Positions 8,950-17,359 are shown, counted from the first letter of the stretch. The stretch is DNA of 64,000 bases from Sanguibacter hominis ATCC BAA-789 (GCF_012396185.1 NZ_JAAXOW010000002.1:620001-684000); one strand, 5' to 3'. Program-made: numbers and translations. Notes: a model not told the origin generated them from the letters alone.

Positions 8950-8955
8950 AGCCTA
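8950..8955 (-). promoter_or_regulatory. Putative -10 (TAGGCT) of mshC
   Basis: TAGGCT on the minus strand, 6 nt before the GTG at 8943. It lies in the 51-bp gap after the uppP stop, so mshC probably has its own leaderless promoter. Confidence 0.6.
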
Positions 8956-8994
8956 GCGGGATGACACCGCAGTCTCGGACCCGCGAGGAGTCGT

Positions 8995-9861
8995 CTAGAC
9001 GCCGCCCGTCGCCGTCACCGCACCCGCGCCGAGGAGGATCACGACGACCACGGCGAGCACGAGCCGGTAGATGACGAAGGGCAGGTACGAGCGCGTCGAG
9101 ACGAGCTTGAGGAACCAGATGATGACGGCGTAGCCGACGACGAACGCGATCACGGTCGCGACCAGGATCGGCAGCAGGCCCGGCGTGCCGGCCGTCCCGA
9201 GCTCGTCGAACGAACCGACGAGCTTGTAGAGACCCGACCCGAGCACGGCGGGGATCGCCAGGAGGAACGAGTAGCGGGCCGCAGCCTCACGCGTGTACCC
9301 GAGCAAGCGCCCCATCGTGATCGTCCCGCCGGACCGGGACACGCCCGGGACGAGCGCCATCGCCTGCGCGAGACCGAACAGGATCGCGTGCCGCGGGCCG
9401 ATCGTGTCGAGCGTCCGCTCCTGGCGCGCGAAGCGGTCGGCAACACCGAGCAGGATGCCGAAGACCGCGAGGGTCAGGGCAGTCAGGTAGAGGTTCCGGA
9501 ACGTCGCGTCGATCGCGTCCTCGAGGAAGAGCCCGCCGGCGACGATCGGCACCGAGCCGAGCGCGATCCACCACGCCATCCGCGCGTCCGGGTCCCCCTC
9601 GCCGAGGCGGGCCCGCCACCCCGTGCCGTGCGCGCCCGTCAGCGCCCGCCACCATGCCGCACAGATCCGCGCGATGTCCTTGCGGAAGTACAGGACCACC
9701 GCGGTCTCGGTGCCGATCTGCGTGATCGCGGTGAATGCGGCTCCCGGGTCCGAGGACCCGATCAGCTCGCCCACGATGCGCAGGTGCGCCGACGACGAGA
9801 TGGGCAGGAACTCGGTGAGGCCCTGGACGAGGCCGAGGACGATCGCTTCCCAGACATTCAC
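8995..9861 (-). CDS. uppP: Undecaprenyl-diphosphatase UppP (BacA)
   Basis: Membrane enzyme that removes a phosphate from undecaprenyl diphosphate to recycle the lipid carrier of cell-wall synthesis; its overproduction is linked to bacitracin resistance in other species. The 288 aa begin VNVWEAIVLGLVQGLTEFLP, with the conserved LTEFLPISSSAHL region near 14-26 and the PGVSRSGGT active-site motif in the second half, within 7-8 hydrophobic segments. The GTG at 9861 is the only start that yields the normal family length; the frame continues upstream without hydrophobic content. A TAGAGT hexamer lies 8 nt before it. Confidence 0.95.
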   Translation of the reverse strand: MNVWEAIVLGLVQGLTEFLPISSSAHLRIVGELIGSSDPGAAFTAITQIGTETAVVLYFRKDIARICAAWWRALTGAHGTGWRARLGEGDPDARMAWWIALGSVPIVAGGLFLEDAIDATFRNLYLTALTLAVFGILLGVADRFARQERTLDTIGPRHAILFGLAQAMALVPGVSRSGGTITMGRLLGYTREAAARYSFLLAIPAVLGSGLYKLVGSFDELGTAGTPGLLPILVATVIAFVVGYAVIIWFLKLVSTRSYLPFVIYRLVLAVVVVILLGAGAVTATGGV

Positions 9862-9869
9862 AAGCCGAC

Positions 9870-9875
9870 ACTCTA
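9870..9875 (-). promoter_or_regulatory. Putative -10 (TAGAGT) of uppP
   Basis: TAGAGT on the minus strand, 8 nt before the GTG at 9861. Confidence 0.45.
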
Positions 9876-9912
9876 CGGGCCACGGCTGGCGCGCGGCCTG
9901 GCGGCGCGAGTG

Positions 9913-9935
9913 CGTCACGTGCGGAACGTGTGACG
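9913..9935. promoter_or_regulatory. Inverted repeat CGTCAC-N11-GTGACG between divergent uppP and aldo/keto reductase genes
   Basis: Perfect 6-bp arms separated by 11 bp, centred one to two helix turns from the genes' control regions. It could be a dimeric regulator site for either gene; no regulator is known. Confidence 0.35.
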
Positions 9936-9986
9936 ACCGCGTGCCGACGCCGCCGCGCCTGCACCGCCCGGACGGGACGCGACCGG

Positions 9987-9992
9987 TAACCT
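9987..9992 (+). promoter_or_regulatory. Putative -10 (TAACCT) of the aldo/keto reductase gene
   Basis: TAACCT, 6 nt, then ATG at 9999; no ribosome site in the gap. Confidence 0.6.
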
Positions 9993-9998
9993 GCCCGC

Positions 9999-10961
9999 AT
10001 GGAGCTGCGGCAGCTGGGCACGACCGGGATGCGCGTCTCCGAGCTCGGGCTCGGGACGATGACATGGGGACGGGACACCGACGAGATCGACGCCGCGGAG
10101 CAGTTCCGTGACTTCCTCGACGCGGGCGGGACGCTCATCGACACGTCGGCGTCGTACGCCGACGGGACGAGCGAGGAGGTCGTCGGCAGCCTCCTCGCCG
10201 AGGTCCGCCGCGAAGACGTCGTCCTCTGCACGAAGGCTGGCGTCCGGTCGACGTCGCGCGGCAACGTCCTCGACGCGTCCCGCGGCGCCGTGCTCGGCTC
10301 GCTCGACGCGTCGCTGCAGCGCCTCGGCACCGATCACGTCGACCTGTTCCTCGTCCAGAACCCCGACCCGCGCACCCCGCTCGACGAGACCCTCTCGGCG
10401 CTGCAGCGAGCCGTCGACTCAGGTCGCGCCCGGTACGTCGGGCTGTCCAACCATCCCGCGTGGCAGCAGGCGCGCGCTGCGACGCTCCTCGAGCAGGCCG
10501 GCCTCGAGCTGGCCGCGGTGGAGATGGAGTACTCGCTGCTCGAGCGCGGTGTCGAGCGTGAGGTCGTCCCCGCAGCGCTCGCGCTCGGGTCCGGCCTCGT
10601 GGCGTGGTCGCCGCTCGGCCGCGGCGTGCTGAGCGGCAAGTACCGCCGCACGATCCCCGCAGACTCTCGTGCCGCGTCGACGCACCTCTCAGGGTTCGTG
10701 CAGCCGTACCTCGACCAGGAGTCGAGCGGGATCGTCGAGGCCGTGGCGATCGCCGCCGACGGGCTCGGCCGTTCGATCCTCGAGGTGTCGCTCGCCTGGC
10801 TGCGTGGGCGCCCCAGCGTCTCGAGCGCGCTCGTCGGCGCACGCACGCCCGGTCAGCTGCGGACGTCGCTCGCCGCCCTCGATCTCGAGCTGCCCCCTGA
10901 GGTGAGTGCCGCTCTCGACGAGGTCAGTGCCCCCGCGACCGGCTATCCCGAGCGGCGCTGA
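9999..10961 (+). CDS. Aldo/keto reductase family protein lacking the usual catalytic His
   Basis: NAD(P)H-dependent TIM-barrel oxidoreductase fold of 320 aa. D48, Y53 and K79 fit three members of the AKR catalytic tetrad (LIDTSASYADG and CTKAG), but the position of the fourth, normally His in a HxPD-type motif, reads FLVQNPD, so it is Gln120. The C-terminal cofactor-binding region SALVGARTPGQL is intact. The substrate is unknown. The start ATG at 9999 follows TAACCT by 6 nt. The gene is divergent from uppP and its stop lies 1 bp from the stop of the convergent acidic protein. Confidence 0.88.
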   Translation: MELRQLGTTGMRVSELGLGTMTWGRDTDEIDAAEQFRDFLDAGGTLIDTSASYADGTSEEVVGSLLAEVRREDVVLCTKAGVRSTSRGNVLDASRGAVLGSLDASLQRLGTDHVDLFLVQNPDPRTPLDETLSALQRAVDSGRARYVGLSNHPAWQQARAATLLEQAGLELAAVEMEYSLLERGVEREVVPAALALGSGLVAWSPLGRGVLSGKYRRTIPADSRAASTHLSGFVQPYLDQESSGIVEAVAIAADGLGRSILEVSLAWLRGRPSVSSALVGARTPGQLRTSLAALDLELPPEVSAALDEVSAPATGYPERR

Positions 10962-10962
10962 C

Positions 10963-11313
10963 TCAGCGGTCGCGGTTCGCGAGCTCCTCGACCTCGTCCT
11001 CGCTCAGGCTCTCGAGCTCGTCGTCGTCGAGGTCGCTCCCGGCATCGTCCAGGTCGTCCTCGTCGATGTCGTCGTCGTCCAGGTCGTCGTCGAGGTCGTC
11101 ATCCTCGTCGTCGTCCTCCGCGACGTAGAACGGGAGCGCCTCGCCGTACGTCGAGGCGATCGCCTCGTCGTACACGTCGAAGGCGTCCGCGAGGACGTAG
11201 TACGCCTCGTCGACCGCAGGGTCGTCCTCTCCGCGTCGGCCGACGATCGCGCCCAGGTGCGCCTCGAAGGCGGCGACGAGACGATCCAGGGCGGCACGCG
11301 GTTCGACGGTCAT
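10963..11313 (-). CDS. Small acidic protein of unknown function
   Basis: A 116-aa protein I cannot assign. Residues 1-65 form a helical, moderately conserved-looking part (AALDRLVAAFEAHLGAIVG; DAFDVYDEAIASTYGEA). From residue 66 it is almost entirely Asp/Glu, with about 25 acidic residues in a 32-residue run, encoded by repeated GAC/GAG codons. Extreme acidity suggests a DNA-mimic, RNA-polymerase-binding or cation-binding tail, but that is speculation. The ATG at 11313 lies 7 nt after TACCGT. It converges on the aldo/keto reductase and is divergent from a DUF5703 gene. Confidence 0.72.
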   Translation of the reverse strand: MTVEPRAALDRLVAAFEAHLGAIVGRRGEDDPAVDEAYYVLADAFDVYDEAIASTYGEALPFYVAEDDDEDDDLDDDLDDDDIDEDDLDDAGSDLDDDELESLSEDEVEELANRDR

Positions 11314-11320
11314 GGCAGCA

Positions 11321-11326
11321 ACGGTA
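11321..11326 (-). promoter_or_regulatory. Putative -10 (TACCGT) of the acidic protein gene
   Basis: TACCGT on the minus strand, 7 nt before the ATG at 11313. Confidence 0.45.
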
Positions 11327-11405
11327 ACCCTCTCGCGTGCACAATGGCAGTCGGCGGGTCGTCCCGCCGCCGTCCGACCGATCCGTCAACCGGGAGGAAC
11401 CGCCC

Positions 11406-11642
11406 ATGACCGCTCGCTCCGACCGCCGCACCCCGGTCCCCCGCCACGGGGAGTACGAGTACCGCATCGTGTCGATCGCGCGCGACGTCTCACGCCACGA
11501 CGCGGCACGCATGCTCACGGAAGAGGCCGAGTACGGCCGCTGGGAGCTCGCGACGTCGAGCCTCTACGTCGGCGGGGAGCGCCGCGTCATGCTCCGCCGC
11601 CGGATCATCCGGGCCCGGAACACCCTGGGGGCGTTCGACTGA
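11406..11642 (+). CDS. DUF5703 family small protein
   Basis: A 78-aa basic protein that looks like the DUF5703 family of actinobacteria: HGEYEYRIVSIARDVSR, then EEAEYGRWELATSSLY, then a run of Arg residues (RRVMLRRRIIR). No function is known. The ATG at 11406 has a clear ribosome site (GGGAGGAA, 8 nt spacing); a longer frame from 11337 has none. It converges on the M20 peptidase gene with 33 bp between stops. Confidence 0.75.
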   Translation: MTARSDRRTPVPRHGEYEYRIVSIARDVSRHDAARMLTEEAEYGRWELATSSLYVGGERRVMLRRRIIRARNTLGAFD

Positions 11643-11675
11643 CGCCCGCTCCGGCAGACCCGTACCGGGACCGCG

Positions 11676-13022
11676 TCAGCCCTGCGTGAGGAGCCGGTCG
11701 AGGACGCGCACGCCGAAGCGCAGCGCGCTGACGGGCACGCGCTCGTCGACGCCGTGGAACATGCCGGCGAAGTCCAGCTCCGGCGGCAGCTGCAGCGGAG
11801 CGAAGCCGTAACCCGTGATGCCGAGGCGCGCGAGCGACTTGTTGTCCGTGCCAGCAGAGAGCATGTAGGGCAGCACGACGGCGCCCGGGTCCTCCGCGAG
11901 GACCGCGTCGACCATGCGGTCGACGAGCGCGCCGGTGATCGGTGCCTCCAGGCCGATGTCCTCGTGGATCACCTCGATGCGCACGTGCGGTCCGGCGAGC
12001 TCCTCGAGGACGGTACGCATCGAGTCCCGCTCGGCCGGGAGGAAGCGCGTGTCGAGGACGCCGGTGGCGGTGCCCGGCACCACGTTGGCCTTGTAGCCGG
12101 CGTCGAGCTGGGTCGGCGTGGCCGTGTTGCGCAGGGTGGCCCCGACGAAACGGCCCGCCGACCCGAGCGCCTCGACGAGCGTGTCGACCGCGCGCGGGTC
12201 CTCGGCGTCGTAGCGCAGGCCCGTGAGGTCCGCGACCCCGCGCAGGAGCGCCTGGACCGTCGGTGTGAGCGTGAGCGGCCACGGGTGGGCCGCGATGCGG
12301 GAGACCGCACCCGCGAGGTGCGCTACGGCGTTGTCAGGGTTGACCTGGGAACCGTGGCCCGCACGGCCGTCCGCGACGAGCCGGAGCCAGCCGAGCCCCT
12401 TCTCGGCTGTCTGCAGGAGGTACGCGCGTCGTCCGCCGAGCTCGACCGAGAACCCGCCGACCTCGCTGATCGCCTCGGTCGCACCGGCGAACAGCTCGGG
12501 ACGGTGCTCGACCGCCCAGCCGGCGCCGAACGGCCCCCCCGCCTCCTCGTCCGCGAAGAACGCGAGCACGACGTCGCGCGCAGGCTTGCGCCCTTCGCGC
12601 ACCATCTGCCGCACGACCGCGAGGATCATCGCGTCCATGTCCTTCATGTCGACCGCGCCGCGGCCCCACAGCATGCCGTCGATCTCCTCGCCCGAGAACG
12701 GGTCGACCGTCCAGTCGGGCGCGTGCGCCGGAACGACGTCGGTGTGGCCGTGCAGCACGAGGGCCGGCAGGCTCGGGTCGCTCCCTTCGAGGCGCGCGAC
12801 GACGCTCGCACGGCGCGGTGCCGACTCGAAGAACGTCGTCTCGAGCCCGACCTCCTCGAGCAGGCCCTGGACGTACTCGGCTGCCGTGCGCTCACCCGGA
12901 CCGGAGCCGTCCCCGTAGTTGGACGTGTCGATCCGCAGGAGCTCGCGGCAGATCGTCACGACCTCGTCCTCGGCCTGAGGGACGACAGGGGGTGTGGCGG
13001 GTGCGACGTGCTCGGAGGTCAT
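11676..13022 (-). CDS. M20 family metallopeptidase (ArgE/DapE/carboxypeptidase type)
   Basis: Zinc-dependent peptidase/deacylase of 448 aa. The M20 ligand motifs are all present: LHGHTDVVPA, GRGAVDMKDM, FADEEAGG with the catalytic Glu pair, and FHGVDERVP near the C-terminus, with a dimerisation domain inserted in the middle. The substrate could be a dipeptide or an N-acyl amino acid; sequence does not decide. A M20 gene in this block is also known in M. tuberculosis (Rv2141c). The ATG at 13022 lies 7 nt after TACCGT. M3 oligopeptidase is 43 bp upstream on the same strand, so two peptidase genes are neighbours. Confidence 0.9.
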   Translation of the reverse strand: MTSEHVAPATPPVVPQAEDEVVTICRELLRIDTSNYGDGSGPGERTAAEYVQGLLEEVGLETTFFESAPRRASVVARLEGSDPSLPALVLHGHTDVVPAHAPDWTVDPFSGEEIDGMLWGRGAVDMKDMDAMILAVVRQMVREGRKPARDVVLAFFADEEAGGPFGAGWAVEHRPELFAGATEAISEVGGFSVELGGRRAYLLQTAEKGLGWLRLVADGRAGHGSQVNPDNAVAHLAGAVSRIAAHPWPLTLTPTVQALLRGVADLTGLRYDAEDPRAVDTLVEALGSAGRFVGATLRNTATPTQLDAGYKANVVPGTATGVLDTRFLPAERDSMRTVLEELAGPHVRIEVIHEDIGLEAPITGALVDRMVDAVLAEDPGAVVLPYMLSAGTDNKSLARLGITGYGFAPLQLPPELDFAGMFHGVDERVPVSALRFGVRVLDRLLTQG

Positions 13023-13029
13023 GCGTCAC

Positions 13030-13035
13030 ACGGTA
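13030..13035 (-). promoter_or_regulatory. Putative -10 (TACCGT) of the M20 peptidase gene
   Basis: TACCGT on the minus strand, 7 nt before the ATG at 13022, inside the short gap after the M3 peptidase stop. Confidence 0.45.
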
Positions 13036-13065
13036 CCGGGAGCAAGCAGCGCCCGAGCGTCCGTG

Positions 13066-15150
13066 TCACGCGAGCCCTCGCCGTGCGAGGAGCGCCACGG
13101 GCGAGGCTGGTCGTCCGCGGAACCGTTCGAACGCGACCATCGGGTCGACGGACCCGCCGACGGCGAGCAGCCCGCGCCGGAACCTCTCCCCCGCCTCGCG
13201 GCCCAGGCCGCCGTTCTCGTGGAACCACTCGACGAGGTCCGCGGCGAGGACTTCCGACCAGAGGTAGGCGTAGTACGCGGCGTCGTAGCCGCCCCCGAAC
13301 ACGTGCGCGAAGTACGTCGAGCGGTAGCGGGGAGGCACGCACGGCACGTCGAGACCCGCGGCCGCGAGCGCAGCCTGCTCGAAGCGCTCGACGCCGTCCG
13401 CCCCGTCCGGGAGCGCTCGGGCCAGCTCGCTCTCGGTCATCGAGTGCCATGCGAGGTCGAGGAACGTCGCGGCGAGCATCTCGGTCGTCGCGACGCCCTG
13501 ACCGTGGTGCTGCGAGCCCCTCAGCCGCTCGATCGTCTTGTCGGGCAACGGCTCGCCCGTCGCGTGGTGCACCGCGTACCTGCGCAGCAGCGCGGGTTCC
13601 CACGCCCACGTCTCGTTGACCTGCGAGGGCACCTCGACGACGTCCTGCGGCACCTCCGTGCCTGACTGCGAGGGCCGGCGCACGTCGGAGAGCAGCACGT
13701 GCAGCGCGTGACCGGTCTCGTGGAACGCCGTGACGACGTCGTCCCAGGTCATCAAGGTCGGCTGCCCCGGCGCTGGCCGTGCGACGTTGAGCACGTTGAG
13801 GACGACCGGACGCGTCCCCGTCAGGTGCGACTGGTCGACGAGCGCAGTCGACCACGCTCCGCCCTGCTTCGCCGGACGTGCGAGGAAGTCGCCCAGGAAG
13901 AGCCCGAGGCCGGTCCCGTCCTGCGCGCGCACCTCCCAGACGCGCACCTCGCGGTGGTAGCCGTGCAGGTCCGGGCGTGCGTGGAACGTGATCCCGTACA
14001 ACGCCGTCGCTGCCGCGAACACCCCGTGCTCGAGGACTCGGTCGAGCTCGAGGTACGGACGCAGCGCAGCGTCGTCGATCGCGTGACGCTCGCGGCGCAG
14101 ACGCTCGCCCGCCCACGTCACGTCCCACGGCGCGAGCGGGCCTGCCGCGTCGCCGAGCTCGGCGTCGAGCACGCCCTGCATGTCCGCGAGCTCTGCCGCA
14201 GCGTTCGCGACCGCGCCGGGGACGAGCGGCGCGAGCACCTCGCGCACACGGTCCGGCGTGCCCGCCGTCGTCACCTGCGTGACGTACGTCGCGTGGTCGC
14301 GGAACCCGAGCAGCGCGGCCCGCTGCGCGCGCAGCCGCACGATCTCGACGACGAGCCCCCGCGAGTCGTGCTCGCCTGCCGCGCCTCGCGCCGTCGCGGC
14401 GCGGTGCACCTCCTCACGCAGACCGCGGTCCGCGAGCCTCGCCTGGACCTCCTGCTGGGTCGGTGAGCCGAGCGCGACGAGCCACCCGTCCTGACCGGCG
14501 TCCTCGGCAGCGGCGCGCGCCGACGCGATCTCGTCCTCGGTGAGGCCGGCGAGGCGCCCGACGTCGCGGACGTGCACGCCCGCCGCTGTCGACGCCGCGA
14601 CCACCGTGCGAGAGAACGCGGACTCGAGCTCGGCGAGCCGCACGTTGATGCGCAGCAGCTCCTCGCGCTGCTCCGCCGGCAGGTCCGCACCCGACCGCCG
14701 GACGTCGCGCAGCCGGTCGTCGAGGAGGCGCCGTGCTGGCTCGTCGCACGCGACCTCCCCGCGCCGGACTCGCTCGGCCAGCTCGACCAGGCGCGCGCGG
14801 ACGCCCGCGTGCATCGCCATCGCGTCGTCGTGCGCCGACAGCTCCGCCGTGAGCTCGTCCTCGAGGTCCTCGAGCTCCGGAGTCGGGTCTGCGTCCAGCA
14901 GCGCCGACATGACGGTCAGGGCCCGGTCGAGAAGATCGCCTGTGAGCTCGAGCGCGTCAAGCACGTTCTCGACCGTCGCGGGCGACGCGTCCGACGCGAT
15001 CGCCTCGACCTCAGCCACCTCCTGCGCGATGCCGGCGCGGATCGCAGGGCCGATGTGCTCCACGCGGATGCTCGCGAAGTCCGGGAGGCCGTACGGCAGT
15101 GCCGAGGCTCTCGCGAGAGGGTTGTCCGGGTCGAGGGTCGGCGCTGTCAC
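13066..15150 (-). CDS. M3 family oligopeptidase (peptidyl-dipeptidase/oligopeptidase A type)
   Basis: Cytosolic zinc metallopeptidase that trims short peptides. The 694 aa are mostly alpha-helical; the zinc motif HETGH is at 477-481 (FHETGHALH) and the third ligand region follows near 505-520. The size and the closing segment GGYDAAYYAYLWSEVLA match the OpdA/Dcp branch of M3. It probably works downstream of the proteasome and other ATP-dependent proteases, which is inference. The GTG at 15150 follows CAGACT, an imperfect -10, by 6 nt. The SpoIIE-type phosphatase gene ends 36 bp upstream. Confidence 0.92.
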   Translation of the reverse strand: MTAPTLDPDNPLARASALPYGLPDFASIRVEHIGPAIRAGIAQEVAEVEAIASDASPATVENVLDALELTGDLLDRALTVMSALLDADPTPELEDLEDELTAELSAHDDAMAMHAGVRARLVELAERVRRGEVACDEPARRLLDDRLRDVRRSGADLPAEQREELLRINVRLAELESAFSRTVVAASTAAGVHVRDVGRLAGLTEDEIASARAAAEDAGQDGWLVALGSPTQQEVQARLADRGLREEVHRAATARGAAGEHDSRGLVVEIVRLRAQRAALLGFRDHATYVTQVTTAGTPDRVREVLAPLVPGAVANAAAELADMQGVLDAELGDAAGPLAPWDVTWAGERLRRERHAIDDAALRPYLELDRVLEHGVFAAATALYGITFHARPDLHGYHREVRVWEVRAQDGTGLGLFLGDFLARPAKQGGAWSTALVDQSHLTGTRPVVLNVLNVARPAPGQPTLMTWDDVVTAFHETGHALHVLLSDVRRPSQSGTEVPQDVVEVPSQVNETWAWEPALLRRYAVHHATGEPLPDKTIERLRGSQHHGQGVATTEMLAATFLDLAWHSMTESELARALPDGADGVERFEQAALAAAGLDVPCVPPRYRSTYFAHVFGGGYDAAYYAYLWSEVLAADLVEWFHENGGLGREAGERFRRGLLAVGGSVDPMVAFERFRGRPASPVALLARRGLA

Positions 15151-15156
15151 CGGGAC

Positions 15157-15162
15157 AGTCTG
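15157..15162 (-). promoter_or_regulatory. Putative -10 (CAGACT) of the M3 oligopeptidase gene
   Basis: CAGACT on the minus strand, 6 nt before the GTG at 15150. Confidence 0.4.
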
Positions 15163-15186
15163 ACACCGCGCGCGTGCGGCAAGCGC

Positions 15187-16938
15187 TCAGACGAGCCGCA
15201 CCGCCAGGACCGCGACGTCGTCTCGCTCGCTCGCCGCGCCCATCCGCTCGACCATGTCAGCGACGAGGCGCTCGAGCGGTGCTTGCGCCAGGTCCGCGAG
15301 GATCTCTGCGAGCTGCGTCAGCGAGCTCGCCATCGGCCTGCCACGCCGCTCGACGAGTCCGTCCGTGAACAGGAGCATCGTGTCGCCGTGCTCCAGGACG
15401 TGCTCGTGGTCCGCGCGGTTCGCCCCCGGTGCGACGCCGAGCATGAGGTCAGAACGTCCCCGCAGCACCTTGACGCCGCCCGCGACGTCGACGACGACGG
15501 GCGACAGGTGCCCAGCGCTCGACCACACCACGCGCGCCGGCCCGCCCTCCACGAACGGCGGGATGACCTGCGCGACGGCAGCCGTCGCCATCGTGCGCGT
15601 CGACAGGCGCAGGTTCGCGTCGTCGAGACGGCTCAACAGTCGCGATGGCGCCTCGAGGGAGTCGGCGACGAAGCCGCGCAGCATCGAGCGAAGGTTGCCC
15701 ATCTGCGCGGCCGCGGCGATGTTGTGCCCGACGACGTCGCCGATGATCAGCGTCGTCGCGCCGTGGACGTGGATCGCGTCGTACCAGTCACCACCCACCT
15801 GCTCCCCACGGCTCGCAGGGAGGTAGCGTGCCGCGAGCTCGAGCCCCGGCACCTCCGGGAGCTTCGTCAGGAGCGCCGACTGGAGCGTGTACGCGACCGC
15901 AGCGCGAGCCGCGAGCAGCTCGGCACGCTCGAGCGCCCGCGCCACGTAGGTCGTCACGGCCCGCTTCATCCGCTGCGTCTGCGGCGTCGTGACGTGCTCG
16001 TCCGACCATCCGAGCCAGAGCCACCCGTCGAGAGGCGCGTCGTCGGCACGCTCGACACGGAACGGCAGGTAGACCTCCGCGTCGACGTACGCGGACGTGT
16101 GCCCGGAGAGGTGCGGGTACTCCGCGACGACGTCGGAGCGCGACGGATAGAAGCGTGCCTGCCCGTCCGCGACCGAGTGCGGCCCGGGATGGTCCGCCGA
16201 CGCCTGCAGCTCGGAGTACTCCATCGGGAGGTCCTCAGGAAGGTGCGAGCCCTCGACAGCGTCGAAGCGGCCGTCGACCTGCACGATCACGGCACTGTAG
16301 GCGACGTCGAGCTGGGCGTGCGCGAGCTCGGTCACGACGCGGGCGACGTCCTGCGTCGTCGCCGTCGCACCGAGCCCCTCGCTGAACGTCAGGAGCACGC
16401 GGTTGATCCGGTCGACCGTGCTCGCGCTGCGCTCCGCCGTGCTGAGCCGCTCGAGGATCTCCCGGGCGACGACGCGCGCGGAGCAGACCGCCGCGAGCTC
16501 CGTGAGCCGCGCGACCGTCGTGTTGTCGAAGTCCCGCGGCTCGCGCGACATGATGCTGAGCGCACCGACCACGTGGCCGTGCACGTCACGCACCGGCACG
16601 CCTGCGTACGACCGGAAGCCCCAGAACTGTGCCCAGCCGCGCCGCGCGAGGTCTTCATCGGCTTCCGCGTCGTTGACGACCTGGGGGGCGGCGTTCCGCA
16701 CGATCGCGTCCGTCAAGGGCGCCTCGTCCGCGACCTCCCGCGCGAAGTCGAGAGACTCCTGCAGACCGTACGCGCCGGGCAGCGCGTACCCGGTCGGGCT
16801 CTCGAGCGCGACGACGCCCGCATCAGCGCCGGACACGGACGCAGCGATCGCTGCGATCCGGTCGAGCTCCTCGTCCGCGAGGCCGTTCGGGGCCGCTGGC
16901 CCGGTCGTCTCGCGGTGGCCCCGCGGGTCGGTGATCAT
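15187..16938 (-). CDS. GAF-domain SpoIIE-type PP2C serine phosphatase
   Basis: Signalling phosphatase of 583 aa. An N-terminal GAF domain (about 15-165) is followed by a second sensory GAF-like region (about 185-350), and a SpoIIE/RsbU phosphatase domain (about 375-583). The metal-binding residues are present: GGDWYD, IGDVVGHN, LLFTDGLVE and ERDDVAVLAV. Such proteins dephosphorylate anti-anti-sigma factors and so control sigma-factor release in stress responses. No anti-sigma kinase or STAS gene is nearby. The ATG at 16938 lies 6 nt after GACAAT; a longer frame from 16992 adds a basic stretch without domain content. Confidence 0.88.
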   Translation of the reverse strand: MITDPRGHRETTGPAAPNGLADEELDRIAAIAASVSGADAGVVALESPTGYALPGAYGLQESLDFAREVADEAPLTDAIVRNAAPQVVNDAEADEDLARRGWAQFWGFRSYAGVPVRDVHGHVVGALSIMSREPRDFDNTTVARLTELAAVCSARVVAREILERLSTAERSASTVDRINRVLLTFSEGLGATATTQDVARVVTELAHAQLDVAYSAVIVQVDGRFDAVEGSHLPEDLPMEYSELQASADHPGPHSVADGQARFYPSRSDVVAEYPHLSGHTSAYVDAEVYLPFRVERADDAPLDGWLWLGWSDEHVTTPQTQRMKRAVTTYVARALERAELLAARAAVAYTLQSALLTKLPEVPGLELAARYLPASRGEQVGGDWYDAIHVHGATTLIIGDVVGHNIAAAAQMGNLRSMLRGFVADSLEAPSRLLSRLDDANLRLSTRTMATAAVAQVIPPFVEGGPARVVWSSAGHLSPVVVDVAGGVKVLRGRSDLMLGVAPGANRADHEHVLEHGDTMLLFTDGLVERRGRPMASSLTQLAEILADLAQAPLERLVADMVERMGAASERDDVAVLAVRLV

Positions 16939-16944
16939 TCGACC

Positions 16945-16950
16945 ATTGTC
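16945..16950 (-). promoter_or_regulatory. Putative -10 (GACAAT) of the SpoIIE-type phosphatase gene
   Basis: GACAAT on the minus strand, 6 nt before the ATG at 16938. Confidence 0.45.
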
Positions 16951-17128
16951 CACGATGCATCGCCGCACCTCGACGATGCCTCGCCGCGGCACCTGACGGA
17001 TTGCTGGACGCGTACCGAGAGCGCGTCCTTGCGACCCGAGGGCAGGTCCACCTGCCGGCTCGCGCCACCCGCCGTGGGGCTGGCGGGAGCGCGACCACGC
17101 CGATGTGAACTTCAGGCTCGAGCCGTGC

Positions 17129-17134
17129 TATGTT
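17129..17134 (+). promoter_or_regulatory. Possible -10 (TATGTT) of the tRNA-Leu gene
   Basis: TATGTT lies 43 nt before the mature tRNA, with GTGAAC 18 bp upstream as a weak -35. The 239 bp between 16938 and the tRNA contain no gene that I can support. Confidence 0.35.
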
Positions 17135-17177
17135 TCTTCCCGCAGCCAGACGGGCCAAAGCCCAGAAGGTTCCACTC

Positions 17178-17265
17178 GTCCGGGTGGCGGAATGGCAGAC
17201 GCGCTAGCTTGAGGTGCTAGTGCCCTTTATCGGGCGTGGGGGTTCAAGTCCCCCTCCGGACACCA
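17178..17265 (+). tRNA. tRNA-Leu (anticodon GAG)
   Basis: Class II tRNA of 88 nt with encoded CCA. The acceptor stem GTCCGGG pairs with TCCGGAC, with discriminator A at 17262 and CCA at 17263-17265. The anticodon stem CTAGC/GCTAG holds loop TTGAGGT with anticodon GAG at 17211-17213. A long variable arm (GCCCTTTATCGGGC) and the T-loop GGTTCAAGTCC follow. It reads CUC and CUU leucine codons; CUC is a very frequent codon here. A perfect hairpin terminator follows at once. Confidence 0.97.
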
Positions 17266-17268
17266 CGG

Positions 17269-17298
17269 AAGGCCCAGGATCCACGGATCCTGGGCCTT
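17269..17298 (+). terminator. Terminator of tRNA-Leu
   Basis: Perfect palindrome: AAGGCCCAGGATCC (17269-17282) pairs with GGATCCTGGGCCTT (17285-17298); the innermost pairs would open to form the loop. It is followed by CGTCGTC instead of a U-run, an edge shared with terminators at 40970 and 59039. Confidence 0.8.
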
Positions 17299-17359
17299 CG
17301 TCGTCTCTCCCGAACGCTCCGCCTGACCTGCATCCCCCGGCACGTGCTCTACGTCACGT

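Noticed and set aside
11000-11110. GTC/GTCGTC tandem repeat that looks like a microsatellite
   Set aside because: It is the coding strand complement of an Asp/Glu-rich tail; synonymous changes break the repeat, so it is a coding effect.
14572-17220. Long plus-strand frame (882 aa) running over the M3 and SpoIIE-type genes into the tRNA
   Set aside because: It is antisense to two clear enzymes and overlaps a tRNA; composition is Arg/Asp repeats with no motif.
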